A stretch of DNA of 64,000 nt from Actinoallomurus soli. Its GTDB lineage: Bacteria; Actinomycetota; Actinomycetes; Streptosporangiales; Streptosporangiaceae. The stretch covers positions 124,001-188,000 of the forward strand of contig NZ_JAMXMV010000015.1 of the NCBI RefSeq assembly GCF_024055715.1, in the 5' to 3' direction. The position numbers and the translations under genes are program-made. This document shows, one piece after another, positions 17,379 to 26,600 of this stretch. Under the pieces are notes generated by a model. It worked only from the letters and a program-made list of their open reading frames with translations. It ran no database searches and was not told where the DNA came from. Within the stretch, counting starts at the first letter, position 1. Each line of letters opens with the position of its first letter.

Positions 17379-18131
17379 CTAGATGTCAGGGCAGACCGCT
17401 CCGGTCCAGGGGCAGATCAGCGGGTCGAAGTCCCTGTCCGCGAGGTCGTTGACGAACCTGCGGTTGTCGGCGAAGTCCTCGTTGATCCACCGGGCGACCA
17501 CGAGTACCGAGATTCGATCGGCACCGGCCTTCCGCAGCGCGAGCGCGGCCGACTGCGCGTGCCCCCCTCGCGCCCAGGTGTCCTCCATCACAAGCACGTG
17601 AGAGCCACGGGGAAGGGTGGTCTCAGCGATGAAGTGATCCGGGTCCACCGCTCTGGGATCAGGGACCTTCGGGGAGGCGATGAGAGGGATCTCTCTCCCG
17701 GGTGCCGTTCCTTTGGCCAGCCGGTGCAGAGGATGTTCCCCAGGTCTCGCGGGCAACGACGGCACGGTCGTCCAGTGCGTGACCGTGACTCCGAGAAGCG
17801 CGCCGGCACATCTCGCATGAGCGGACAGTCCGAGGAGGAGGAGCATGGCCACGATACGGCGGTGTTCCTCGATGGGCGGCCGCGCCTTGTAGCCACGCAT
17901 GAGGTAGCCGGACTGACGGTGGCCGATCGCGTAGGTCAACGGGGCGACGGCGTCGGCTAACCCGGCATGAACGCGATGGGCATTGCACGAGAAGCAGTAC
18001 CGGAAGCCTGCGACCGGCGTCGTACAGACGGCGCAGGTGGCGCCCGCCTGGCGTATGGGGTTCCGCAGGTAACCGCCGGCCGTTGCCACGAGGGCAGCGC
18101 GGAGTCGAGCCTCCGCATCAGGGGGAAGCAC
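17379..18131 (-). CDS. ComF-like phosphoribosyltransferase with zinc ribbon (ShosT-like)
   Basis: About 250 residues. A possible zinc ribbon, CAVCTTPV then YCFSC, is near residues 30-50. The PRPP-binding loop is VLVMEDTWARGGHAQSAAL at about residue 185, matching the type I PRTase pattern of hydrophobics, two acidic residues and a small-residue loop. It belongs to the ComF-type PRTase group, whose substrates are mostly unknown. Starts GTG 18131 or TTG 18137 would abut or overlap the stop of the dprA-like gene, so the two are translationally coupled. Together they resemble the ShosT/ShosA toxin-antitoxin pair. Composition looks less GC-rich than flanking genes, which suggests transfer. Confidence 0.75.
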   Translation of the reverse strand: MLPPDAEARLRAALVATAGGYLRNPIRQAGATCAVCTTPVAGFRYCFSCNAHRVHAGLADAVAPLTYAIGHRQSGYLMRGYKARPPIEEHRRIVAMLLLLGLSAHARCAGALLGVTVTHWTTVPSLPARPGEHPLHRLAKGTAPGREIPLIASPKVPDPRAVDPDHFIAETTLPRGSHVLVMEDTWARGGHAQSAALALRKAGADRISVLVVARWINEDFADNRRFVNDLADRDFDPLICPWTGAVCPDI

Positions 18132-18133
18132 GC

Positions 18134-19045
18134 TCAAGTGGACACCAGCCTGAGCAGCTCGGCGTCGATCCGCGCACTCTCCGTGATCAGCTCTTCGATG
18201 ACCGACAGAACCTCGGCCGGCCGCACGGCGACGTGCACGCCCGGGCGGCCGATCAGCGCCTTCGCCCACTCGTTGCGCTGGACGACCAGGTCGGTGAGGA
18301 TCACCGGGCGACCGTGCTCCACGGCCAATCGTGCCTGAATCCGAGCGCCGCTCTGCTCGCCTGCCTCGACCACGACAGTGGCGATTCCGTAGCCCGACAT
18401 GGTGGCGTTTCTCATCGGGAAGGTGGACTTCTGGGGCGGAGCGTCGGGCCAGAACTGCGACAAGAGGAGGCCTCGCGATCCGATCTCCGCCTGCAGCCCA
18501 CGGTTCGTCGCCGGATACGCCCTGTTGATGCCCGTGCCGATGATGGCGACGGTGCGGCCGCCGGCGTCCAGGGCTGCTCGATGGGCGGCCGTGTCGATGC
18601 CGAGCGCCAGCCCGGCGAGCACGGTCACATTTCGGGCGACCAGCTCTCGCGCCAGGTGAGCGGCGATCTGCAGTCCCCGGTCGGACGCCCGACGGGAGCC
18701 GACAACCGACACCGCGACCTCGTCGGGAACCAGACGTCCACGGGCGAACAGCACCGGCGGCGCCTGGTGGATGCCGCGCAGTCGCGCGGGATATCCGGCA
18801 TCGAGGATCGTCAGCAGTCGATGCCCCTGGCTCGTCCACCGCTCGATGTCCTCGGCAGCCGCCCCAAGCGGATCATCCTCGCCCGGCACGGCCATCAGCG
18901 TGGCCGGCCTGGCCTGCTCCCACACCTGCAGGGCGCTGCCCGATTCGAGGACATCGGCAGTGATCTCCGACCAGCTCATACCGCCGGGCCGATCGCGTAG
19001 CAGCGCGACCAGCGCCGCCTGCTCGCCGCGTGCGACCCCGTCCAT
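18134..19045 (-). CDS. Solitary DprA/Smf-like Rossmann protein (ShosA-like)
   Basis: A 303-residue DprA-family protein. Its signatures are VVGSRRASDRG, AGLALGIDTAAHRAAL, GTGINRAYPATN and FPMRNATMSGYG, the last a variant of the FPxRNRIISG loop that binds DNA in DprA. The usual C-terminal winged helix is missing. Housekeeping dprA in actinobacteria normally sits by comM/topA-type genes; here it stands alone with a PRTase, so it is probably an extra, specialised copy. The ATG at 19045 is used; no clear ribosome binding site is seen. In ShosTA systems the DprA-like protein is the antitoxin; that role here is inference. Confidence 0.8.
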   Translation of the reverse strand: MDGVARGEQAALVALLRDRPGGMSWSEITADVLESGSALQVWEQARPATLMAVPGEDDPLGAAAEDIERWTSQGHRLLTILDAGYPARLRGIHQAPPVLFARGRLVPDEVAVSVVGSRRASDRGLQIAAHLARELVARNVTVLAGLALGIDTAAHRAALDAGGRTVAIIGTGINRAYPATNRGLQAEIGSRGLLLSQFWPDAPPQKSTFPMRNATMSGYGIATVVVEAGEQSGARIQARLAVEHGRPVILTDLVVQRNEWAKALIGRPGVHVAVRPAEVLSVIEELITESARIDAELLRLVST

Positions 19046-19297
19046 GGAGCCAGGGTACGAGGGTGATCTTGGTATATCCACATCACGTCTTTCGGGATCG
19101 CACACTCGTTCGAATCTATCAGCCCTGAGCTGGGCGGTCACGCGGGTCCTGACCGAGGCCCGCGCCACGGGGGCGGTGCGGTCGTCTCCCGCAGCCGTCG
19201 TCCGAGGCGGTCGGATCCGGCCGGGCGCGAACCGGGCCGAGGACACCGGCGTCACACCAGCGACCCGAAATCACCACCCCGCCTTGAGGAACGCCCC

Positions 19298-19552
19298 TTG
19301 CTCACCAGCCGCATCCTCGCCCGCCTGGCTGTCATCGGCGGGATCGCCGCCGCCTCGGCCCTGCCCCTCGTCATGACCGCCGACGCGAGCACCAAGGTCA
19401 CCCGGCACGTCACGGTCCGGATCTCCACCCAGGACCAGACGATCAAGCTCTACCAGCGCACGTCCGGCGGCGGCTGGACGTTCACCTCGCGTCTCTACCG
19501 GTGCGGCACTCACCCGCGCCAGACCCTCTTCGCCTGCTACCTCGACCGCTGA
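19298..19552 (+). CDS. Small secreted protein, unknown function
   Basis: An 84-residue protein with a signal peptide: basic start LTSRILAR, hydrophobic core to about residue 25, then a likely Ala-X-Ala-type cleavage site near DASTKV. The mature part of about 54 residues is basic and has two cysteines (LYRCGTH and FACYLD) that could form a disulfide. The start is TTG at 19298 with GAGGAA upstream. No family is recognised. The 252 bases before it, back to the dprA-like gene, hold the divergent promoters but no other gene. Confidence 0.6.
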   Translation: MLTSRILARLAVIGGIAAASALPLVMTADASTKVTRHVTVRISTQDQTIKLYQRTSGGGWTFTSRLYRCGTHPRQTLFACYLDR

Positions 19553-19630
19553 CCGCCGACCGCGCCGCCATGGCGGGCGGTTCCGCCCGGAACAGCCCGC
19601 CGTGGTGGTCGGTCCGGAAACCGCCGGTCG

Positions 19631-20431
19631 TCAGTCGGCGGAGCCGGGTTCGGTGAGTTTGCGCTGCATCTCGGCCTTCACGGGCTCGGACATGACCCTG
19701 GAGGCGGTGGTCTGGACCTTGTTGCGCAGGGAGCCTCCGACCACCTCGGGCTTGCCCGCCATGAGCGCCTCGAAGCCCTGGCGGGCCACCTCCGCCGGGT
19801 CGTCCTTGTTCTCCATCGCGCCGAACCTGGTGTCCTCCATCTCCGCCCGCTCGAAGAACCCGGTGTCGGTCGGGCCCGGCATGAGCGTCGTGACGGTCAC
19901 GCCGGTATCGCCGAGCTCCTCGCGGACGGCTCCCCCGAAGGAGCGCAGGAACGCCTTCGACGCCGCGTACGTCGCCTGGAACGGGCCGGGTCCGACGGCG
20001 GCGATCGACGAGGTGAGCAGGATGCGGCCCGCGCCCCGTTCCAGCATGGCGGGCAGCACCCGCCGGGTCAGGTGGACGGCGGAGGTGACGTTGAGGTTGA
20101 CCAGGCGGAGCTCGTCGGCCAGGTCGTTGTCGGCGAACGGCCCGGAGACGCCGACGCCCGCGTTGACGGCCAGTGCCTCGGGCGTACGGCCGGTGGCGCG
20201 GATCGCGTCGTACAGCTCCTCCACGCCGTCGTAGGTGGCGAGGTCCACGCGGACGGCGGTCACGGCGGCGCCGGTGCCTTCGAGCTCGCGCGCCGCGGCG
20301 TCGAGCTCGGCGTCCTCGGCGGCGATGAGCACGTCAAAGCCGTTGCGGGCGAACCGGTCGGCGAGTTCGCGGCCGATGCCGCTGGACGCTCCGGTCACGA
20401 CCGCCAGGGGCCGGGTCGGTGCGGTCATCAT
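19631..20431 (-). CDS. Short-chain dehydrogenase/reductase
   Basis: A 266-residue classical SDR. The cofactor motif is TGASSGIG near residue 14, NAG is in NAGVGVSGP, and the active-site Ser and Tyr-x3-Lys (LTSSIAAVG, TYAASK) are intact. The substrate is unknown. The ATG at 20431 overlaps the stop of the upstream P450 gene (ATGATGA) and has AAAGGA before it, so the two form an operon. The pairing suggests that an alcohol made by the P450 is oxidised by the SDR. Confidence 0.87.
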   Translation of the reverse strand: MMTAPTRPLAVVTGASSGIGRELADRFARNGFDVLIAAEDAELDAAARELEGTGAAVTAVRVDLATYDGVEELYDAIRATGRTPEALAVNAGVGVSGPFADNDLADELRLVNLNVTSAVHLTRRVLPAMLERGAGRILLTSSIAAVGPGPFQATYAASKAFLRSFGGAVREELGDTGVTVTTLMPGPTDTGFFERAEMEDTRFGAMENKDDPAEVARQGFEALMAGKPEVVGGSLRNKVQTTASRVMSEPVKAEMQRKLTEPGSAD

Positions 20432-21801
20432 GAGATCCTTTCCGCGTTGCGGCGACGGACGTCGAAGCGCAGGTCGAAGGGGTTGAGCGTGCGCGGCAGC
20501 GGCCGGTCGGGCGTGAGCGGCCGCCGGGACGCCAGGCGATGGTCGTGGTCCTCGAGCAGGACGGCCAGGAAGGTGCCGGCGACCAGCTCGACGAGGTTGC
20601 GTCCCGGGCACTCGACCGGCCCGCCGCTGAACGGGACGACCGACCAGTTCTCCTTCGCCGTGCCGTCGAGCCAGATCTCCGGGACGAAGCGGTCGGCGAA
20701 GGGCAGCGTCTCGTCGTCACGCTGGACGAACGCGGTGAGGATGGCCAGCGCGGTTCCCGCGGGCAGCGTCGTGCCGCCCCAGTCGGTCTCGGTCGTGGTG
20801 TCGCGCAGGATGGCCAAGGTCGTTGGCCACAGCCGTACGGACTCCTCGACGCAGGCGCGCAGGTAGGGCAGGTCCTGCGGCCGGGACAGGTCCCGGCCGT
20901 CGATCTCGGCGCGGGCCCGCGCCGCCTGCTCGGGATGGCCCGCCAGCACGGCCAGGGTCCGGAAGACCGCCATGCCGGCGGGTTCGAAGGCGAACAGCCA
21001 CTGGGGCACCTGGTCGGCGGGTTCCGTGCGGGGCGTCGTGGGCATGCCGCCGACGAGCGCGGCGAGGCTACCCGGCTCCTCCCGCCGCAGGTGCTCGCGC
21101 AGCCGGCGCTGGAAGCGCTCGCGTACGATCCGGCGGCCGGGGTGGAAGAAGGACCAGTTGGCGTCCATCCGCAGGCGGGTCAGCAGGTCGGTGAGCTCGG
21201 AGTCGTCGCGGGCCGCGTCGCCCAGGACGATCCGGCGCACCAGCCGCCACCAGGTCCGCCGGAACCCGTCCCACGTGAGGGTCCCGTCGGCGTCGGCGGC
21301 GGCCAGCAGGTCTCCGGCCTCCTCCTGGATCTTTCTCGTGATCGCGTCGGCCATGCGGTGCACGGGGCGGGCCGTGTCCAGGACCGCCTCGTTGAACCGG
21401 CGGCGGTCGGCGCGGTCCGCCCCGGTGGAGATCAGGACGCCGTGCGGCTGGAAGCGTGCCAGCGCCGCGCGCTTCTCCCGGTTCGCGGCGGCGAACGGCT
21501 CCGGGGACCCGGTGAGGACCCGGCGGACGTCGCCGGCCGAGAGGACCAGGGCGATCGAGCGTCCGGGGATGCGCAGCAGCAGGGGCCCGGGGCCGTACCG
21601 GGCCCGCATCCGCCGCAGCAGCCGGGCGGCCCTGCGGTCGGCGTCGAGCGCGTCGGCCATCGCCACGATCCTCGGCCGCCGGGCGAGCACCCCGCGCGCG
21701 ATGGTCGGCGCCAGCACGACGGCCCCGATCCGCAGGGTGTCGAGTACGGACGCGCGGCGCGGCGGGGCCTGCGCACGCGGCGGGCTCTGGGTCGTCGTCA
21801 T
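20428..21801 (-). CDS. Cytochrome P450
   Basis: A 457-residue P450 monooxygenase. The K-helix motif is ESVRLWP, and the heme-binding segment FSGGPVECPGRN carries the thiolate cysteine near residue 405. The I-helix (LFAFEPAGMAVFRTLAVL) is unusual: it lacks the common A/G-G-x-D/E-T-T pattern, so oxygen activation may differ. The ATG at 21801 has GGAGGA upstream. It is transcribed before the SDR. The substrate is unknown. Confidence 0.87.
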   Translation of the reverse strand: MTTTQSPPRAQAPPRRASVLDTLRIGAVVLAPTIARGVLARRPRIVAMADALDADRRAARLLRRMRARYGPGPLLLRIPGRSIALVLSAGDVRRVLTGSPEPFAAANREKRAALARFQPHGVLISTGADRADRRRFNEAVLDTARPVHRMADAITRKIQEEAGDLLAAADADGTLTWDGFRRTWWRLVRRIVLGDAARDDSELTDLLTRLRMDANWSFFHPGRRIVRERFQRRLREHLRREEPGSLAALVGGMPTTPRTEPADQVPQWLFAFEPAGMAVFRTLAVLAGHPEQAARARAEIDGRDLSRPQDLPYLRACVEESVRLWPTTLAILRDTTTETDWGGTTLPAGTALAILTAFVQRDDETLPFADRFVPEIWLDGTAKENWSVVPFSGGPVECPGRNLVELVAGTFLAVLLEDHDHRLASRRPLTPDRPLPRTLNPFDLRFDVRRRNAERIS

Positions 21802-22000
21802 GCGTCCTCCTTCACTCCTCGCCCCGACGCCATGTCCCGCGGACGCGGCGATAAACCCCCAGGTGCGGCGGGCAATGCGATCAACACCCGAAGATCACCC
21901 GATTTGACGAAACCGTTGCGTTCGGCCGGAGTTGCCGTTGTTACAGCGGGCAAATCGCGAATTAGGACTTGATTAGCCCCGAAAGAAAAGGTGGTGTCAC

Positions 22001-22492
22001 ATGTCCACGCGTCCCATGGCCGGCATGGAGGAACATCCCGACATAGCCGCACTCCGCGCGCGTTACGACCGCGTCGCCGAGACGACGTCCGCCCACACGC
22101 TCGACGGCCTGACCTTCCTGAGCGGCCTGTACCTGGCCATCTCGCCGTGGGTCGTCGGCTTCCACGCGCGTACGACGTCGCTCACCATCAACGACCTCAT
22201 CACCGGCATCGCGATCTCGCTGCTGGCGCTCGCGTTCGCGTCGGCGTACGGGCGCACGCACGGCCTCGCCTGGCTCGTGCCGCTGCTCGGCATCTGGACG
22301 ATCATCGCGCCGTGGGTGGTCCGCGGGGCCCGTCCCTCGACCGGGAACATCGTCAGCAACGTGCTCACCGGCGCCCTGATCACTCTGTTCGGCCTGGGCG
22401 CGGTCGGGATCGGGATGATGACCAAGAAGCAGCGGGGAGAGATGCAGGCAGGCATGCCCGGCAGGCCGACCCCGCGTCGCGGAATGATCTGA
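22001..22492 (+). CDS. SPW-repeat membrane protein
   Basis: A 163-residue integral membrane protein with four predicted helices in two similar halves, each marked by a Ser/Ala-Pro-Trp motif (ISPWVVGF and IAPWVVRG). This is the SPW family, of unknown function and common in actinobacteria and rhizobia. The N-terminal 35 residues are soluble. The ATG at 22001 has AAAGGTGG upstream. The relatively AT-rich 200 bases shared with the divergent P450 gene should contain its promoter. Confidence 0.8.
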   Translation: MSTRPMAGMEEHPDIAALRARYDRVAETTSAHTLDGLTFLSGLYLAISPWVVGFHARTTSLTINDLITGIAISLLALAFASAYGRTHGLAWLVPLLGIWTIIAPWVVRGARPSTGNIVSNVLTGALITLFGLGAVGIGMMTKKQRGEMQAGMPGRPTPRRGMI

Positions 22493-22541
22493 GCGAGCCC
22501 GTACGTCCCGTACGGGACGACGGGGGAAGAGAGGCCCGACG

Positions 22542-22913
22542 ATGCCTGAGTCAGGCCGCCCGATCAAAGGCGAGCACAAGTACGAACAGCATGTGACCTC
22601 GCCCGAGCAACACGAGGAACGTCCCGGGAAGAGCCTGGTGACCACCGACCACGAGGTGATCCGGCACTGGGCCGAGGAACGGGACGCCCATCCGGCGACG
22701 CCGCCCGGGAGCGAGTACGAGGGCAGGCCGGGGCGCCTGCTGCTCGACTTCCCCGGCTACGGAGGACAGGACCTGGAGAGCATCTCCTGGGACGACTGGT
22801 TCGCGACGTTCGACGAGCGCGGGCTGAACTTCATCTACCAGGAGCACCGGGCGGACGGCTCACCGAGCAACTTCTTCCGGCTGGAGAACCCCGAGCGCGA
22901 CGACGACTCCTGA
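22542..22913 (+). CDS. Small conserved soluble protein, unknown function
   Basis: A 123-residue acidic protein with a flexible, charged first third and a conserved-looking core, HEVIRHWAEERDAHPATPPG then LLLDFPGYGGQDLESISWDD, ending FIYQEHRADGSPSNFFRLE. I recall similar small proteins in diverse bacteria that are sometimes labelled as glucan-branching proteins without basis. It begins 49 bases after the SPW gene with a GAGAGG site and may be co-transcribed. No signal peptide or membrane segment is present. Confidence 0.7.
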   Translation: MPESGRPIKGEHKYEQHVTSPEQHEERPGKSLVTTDHEVIRHWAEERDAHPATPPGSEYEGRPGRLLLDFPGYGGQDLESISWDDWFATFDERGLNFIYQEHRADGSPSNFFRLENPERDDDS

Positions 22914-22924
22914 CCCGCCGCCGG

Positions 22925-23625
22925 TCAGGCGTCTTTGCGCCAGACCAGGGCCGCGGAGATCGGGTGGTTGCGGTAGCGCTCCCACTTCGGTTTCACGGCG
23001 AGCCAGCGATCGTCGATGACGCCCTCGCGCATCTCGACGAGACGCCGGCCATGACGTGGTCGCTCAGCAGGTGCACATGCGTCGTGATGGCGATCGGCTC
23101 GCCCGACGCGCTCGTGAAATGGGTCGGCATCCCGGACGCCATGATGAAGTGCGGGTGGAAGGCCACGATCACGCACAGCGCGCCCGGCTCCGCCAGCCGC
23201 CACGCCTCGGCGTAGAACGGCGCCAGGTCGGCCAGGTGCTCGTCGATGAGCGACGCGATGATCAGGTCGTACGTGCCGCCGCCGAGGCCGGTGGCCGTCA
23301 CGTCGGCCTCGAACAGCCGGTCGTGCCCGCCTTTCGACCGCGCGACCGCGAGCATCTCGGGGGTGAGGTCCACCCCGTCGATGGCGGTCACGCCGTGCCG
23401 TCGCAGCCAGGCGGCCGTCCGGCCGGTGCCGCATCCGAGATCCACGGCGCGCCGCACGGATCCCCAGGCGGGCTCGGTGAGCCGGTCGAGCAGCGCGAGG
23501 TCCATGACGTCCTCGACCGTCTCCTCGTACGTGCTCACCCACTGCCCGTAACCGGTCCGTACGTCCACCATCCGGTACCCGCGCGTGTCGAAGTCGGCGA
23601 ACCGCACCATGGGGCCAGTATTCAT
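22925..23625 (-). pseudogene. Class I SAM methyltransferase, frameshifted near its C-terminus
   Basis: The first about 195 residues form a methyltransferase with motif I VDLGCGTGRTAAWL, motif II (DGVDLTPEM) and a post-motif YDLIIASL. The reading frame then hits a stop at 22993. The expected C-terminal end (RLVEMREGVIDDRWL to ISAALVWRKDA) continues in another frame to a stop at 22925. The shift occurs around 23035-23050 and fits loss of one base. The start ATG at 23625 overlaps the stop of the giant ATPase gene (ATGA), so it is the last gene of that operon. It could be a true mutation or a sequencing error. Confidence 0.75.
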
Positions 23626-26600
23626 GATCGTTCAGCCGGTCCGTCAATCGCTCGGGTGATGGCGGACTCCACGGCGGCGACGCGGTCGGCGAGGAGACCC
23701 AGCGCGCCCACGGCCCGGGTCATCGGGTCGTCCTCGGCGCCGCCGAGGGCCTGCGCGCGCCGGTAGGCGGCCTTGACCGCCGCCCAGCGCTCGGCCCGCT
23801 CGGCGGTGAGCGTGCCGCGCAGCTCGGCCAGCTTGAGCAGGTTCTCCTCGGCGCCGGAGGCCAGGGTCTGGGCCTCGCCGAGGTAGTGGTCGTCGATGAC
23901 GGCCTCCAGCTCGGCCTCGTTCATCACGGGCACGATCCGCTCGGCGAGCCTGTTCATGTTCCGGTACGAGCCCTGGAGCCGGAACGGCGGCTCCGTGCGG
24001 GAGGCGTCCGCCTGGGCGGCCGAGGCGATGTAGGCGCGGTTGGCGGCCAGCACGACCTCCCGCACCCGCAGCAGCCGGCGCAGCACCGCGGTGATCTGCT
24101 CGACCTCCGGGCCGGAGTACGGGTGCGCGAGCCGGTCCGGGGACACGGTCGTGTCGCCCTGCGCGAGGCGTACGAACAGCTCGACGTCGGCCCGGTCGCG
24201 GGTGGACAGCGGCGCGAGCACGGGGTTGGAGGTGAGGGCGTTCTCCAGGTAGCTGAGCGCGAACAGGTCCTCCCGGCCGGACAGCACGTCGCCGAGGTTC
24301 CAGACGTCGGCGCGGTTGGCCAGCATGTCGGGGATGCGGAAGCGCTGCCCGGACTCGGTGTACGGGTTGCCGGCCATGCAGACCGCGAACCGCTTGCCGC
24401 GCAGGTCGTACGTGCGGGTCCGGCCGTCCCAGACGCCCTCGATGCGGCGCTGTGCGTCGCACAGCGAGATGAACTTGCCCAGCAGCTCCGGCGAGGTGTG
24501 CTGGATGTCGTCGAGGTACAGCAGCACGTTGTTGCCCATCTCCAGGGCGAAGTTGATCTTCTCGACCTCCTGGCGTGCGGTCGCGTCGGGCGCGTCCGCG
24601 GGGTCGAGGGAGGTGACCGACGGGCCGAGCGCCGGGCCGTTGACCTTGACGAACATCAGGCCGAGCCGGCCGGCGACGTACTCCATCAGCGTCGTCTTGC
24701 CGTAGCCCGGCGGGGAGATGAGCAGCAGCAGGCCCATCTGGTCGGTGCGCTTGGCGTCGCCGGCCGCGCCGAGCTGCTTGGCGAGGTCGTCGCCGATGAG
24801 CGGCAGGTACACCTCGTCCAGCAGCCGGTTGCGGACGAAGGAGCTGAGCACGCGCGGCCGGTACTCCTCCAGCCGCAGCCGCTCGCGTTCGGCCGCGACC
24901 AGCTCGCCGCGCAGGCGCTGGTACGCGCGGTAGGCGGGCACGCGTTCGGCGCGGAACCGCCGGGTCCGGGCGACGCTCTCGTCCAGCCGCAGCTCCAGGC
25001 GGCGGCCGGTGATCCGGGGGTGCGCCCCGAGCAGCCCCTCGACGGTCGCGGTCAGCGGGGCGGAGGAGTCGTGGCGGCCGAGCCGGCCGCACAGCTCGAT
25101 CGCGACCGCCTCGGCGAGGTCGTCGGCCGGGCCGCCGGTGGTCGCGAGGTACGAGCCGAGCCACGCCTCGATGAGCTGGTGCCGGGCGGCCAGATCGTCC
25201 TCCGCCAGGGCCGCCAGGTCGTCGCGGTACCCCGGTGAGCCGCCGAGCGCGGTGCGGAAGCCGTCGAGCAGCGAGCGTGCCCCGGCCCCGGTGACGAAGC
25301 CCGCGGGATCGGCGGCGAGCTCCTCGAACAGGTACTCCCCGATCAGCTCTCCCGTGTCCTCGGGCGGCAGGATCCGGGTGGCCGCGCCGGGCCCGTGCAG
25401 GCCGTTGCGGGTGAGGAAGGCGAGCGCGGCGGCGGTCAGCTCGGCGCGCAGCGCCCCCGCCGCCGGGGACTCGCCGAACGCCGCGCGGGCGCGGGCCAGC
25501 GAGGCGGCACGGGTCGTCCAGGACCGGCGGGACCCCTCGTCCGTACCGTGCGCCCAGAACAGCTGGGCGGCGGCGCGGGCGGCCGGCGGGTAGCGCAGCA
25601 GGCCGGCCTCGGCGCGCAGCCGCAGCAGCGCCTCCAGGATCAGCGCGGCGTCGTGGTCGTGCACGCCGCGCTCGTACCCCTCGTCGTAGCGGGCCTCGGC
25701 GGCGGTACGGACGAGGGCCGGCAGTCCGCCGTCCTCGGCCGCGCGGCGCAGCACGTCGGCGGGCGTCCCGGCGATGATCTCCGCCGCGAGGTACTCGGCG
25801 CGGTAGACCTCGGGCGTCTCGGAGACGAGCGTCTGCTCCCAGTACGGCCGGGTCGCGGCGAACGCCGGGTCGCGGACCGGCGACCGGTAGTCCGTCCCGG
25901 TGACGGCGTAGGCCATGCCGCCCTCGTGCGGGACGAGGGTCAGGTCGATCGGCTGGGTGTTGACCGCGAACCGGTGCGCGCCGAGCCGGATGCTCTCGCC
26001 GCCGTCCTCGTACAGGTCCTCGCGGTCGCGCAGCGCCCGGCCCGCCTCCTGGCGGGCGGTCTTGAGCAGGCCGTCGAGCTCCTCGGCGCGTACGGCGTCC
26101 CCGGCGGCGCGCAGCCGCCCGACGACGGAGCGGACCTTGTCCACCATGGGGTCGGCGGCGAAGTAGGCGTTGATCTCGTCGAGCGAGCCGAGCGCGGCGG
26201 CCCGGCGGCGTACGCCGGTCAGGATGCGGGTCGCGGACTCGGCGAGCCGGTCGGCGCGGCGGGCGCGCTCGTCGAGGAGCGTCTGCTTGCGCGCGGAGAA
26301 CGCCTCGTAGACCTCCTCGCGCTTGGCGGTCAGCTCGGCCACGAAGTCGTCGAACTCGGCGAACCGCGACTCAAGGGTCTCCAGCTGGAGCATGACGCGG
26401 CCGAGCTGGTCGTCGCAGGCGTCGGGCGTGTCGGCCATCGCGAGCGCGCCGGTGACGGCCTGCCCGAGCAGCGCGAACTCGGCCGCGTACGCCGCGCGGC
26501 CCTCGGCGTCCAGGAGCTCCCGGCGGCGGGCGTCGAGGGTCGCCTGCGCCCGGTTGATCCCGGCCAGCACCTCCCCGACCCGTTCCAGGATCGAGGTGCG

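Noticed and set aside
17379-18131. Phosphoribosyltransferase as a classical competence gene comF
   Set aside because: No competence genes are nearby; the pairing with a truncated DprA-like protein is more consistent with a toxin-antitoxin-like module.
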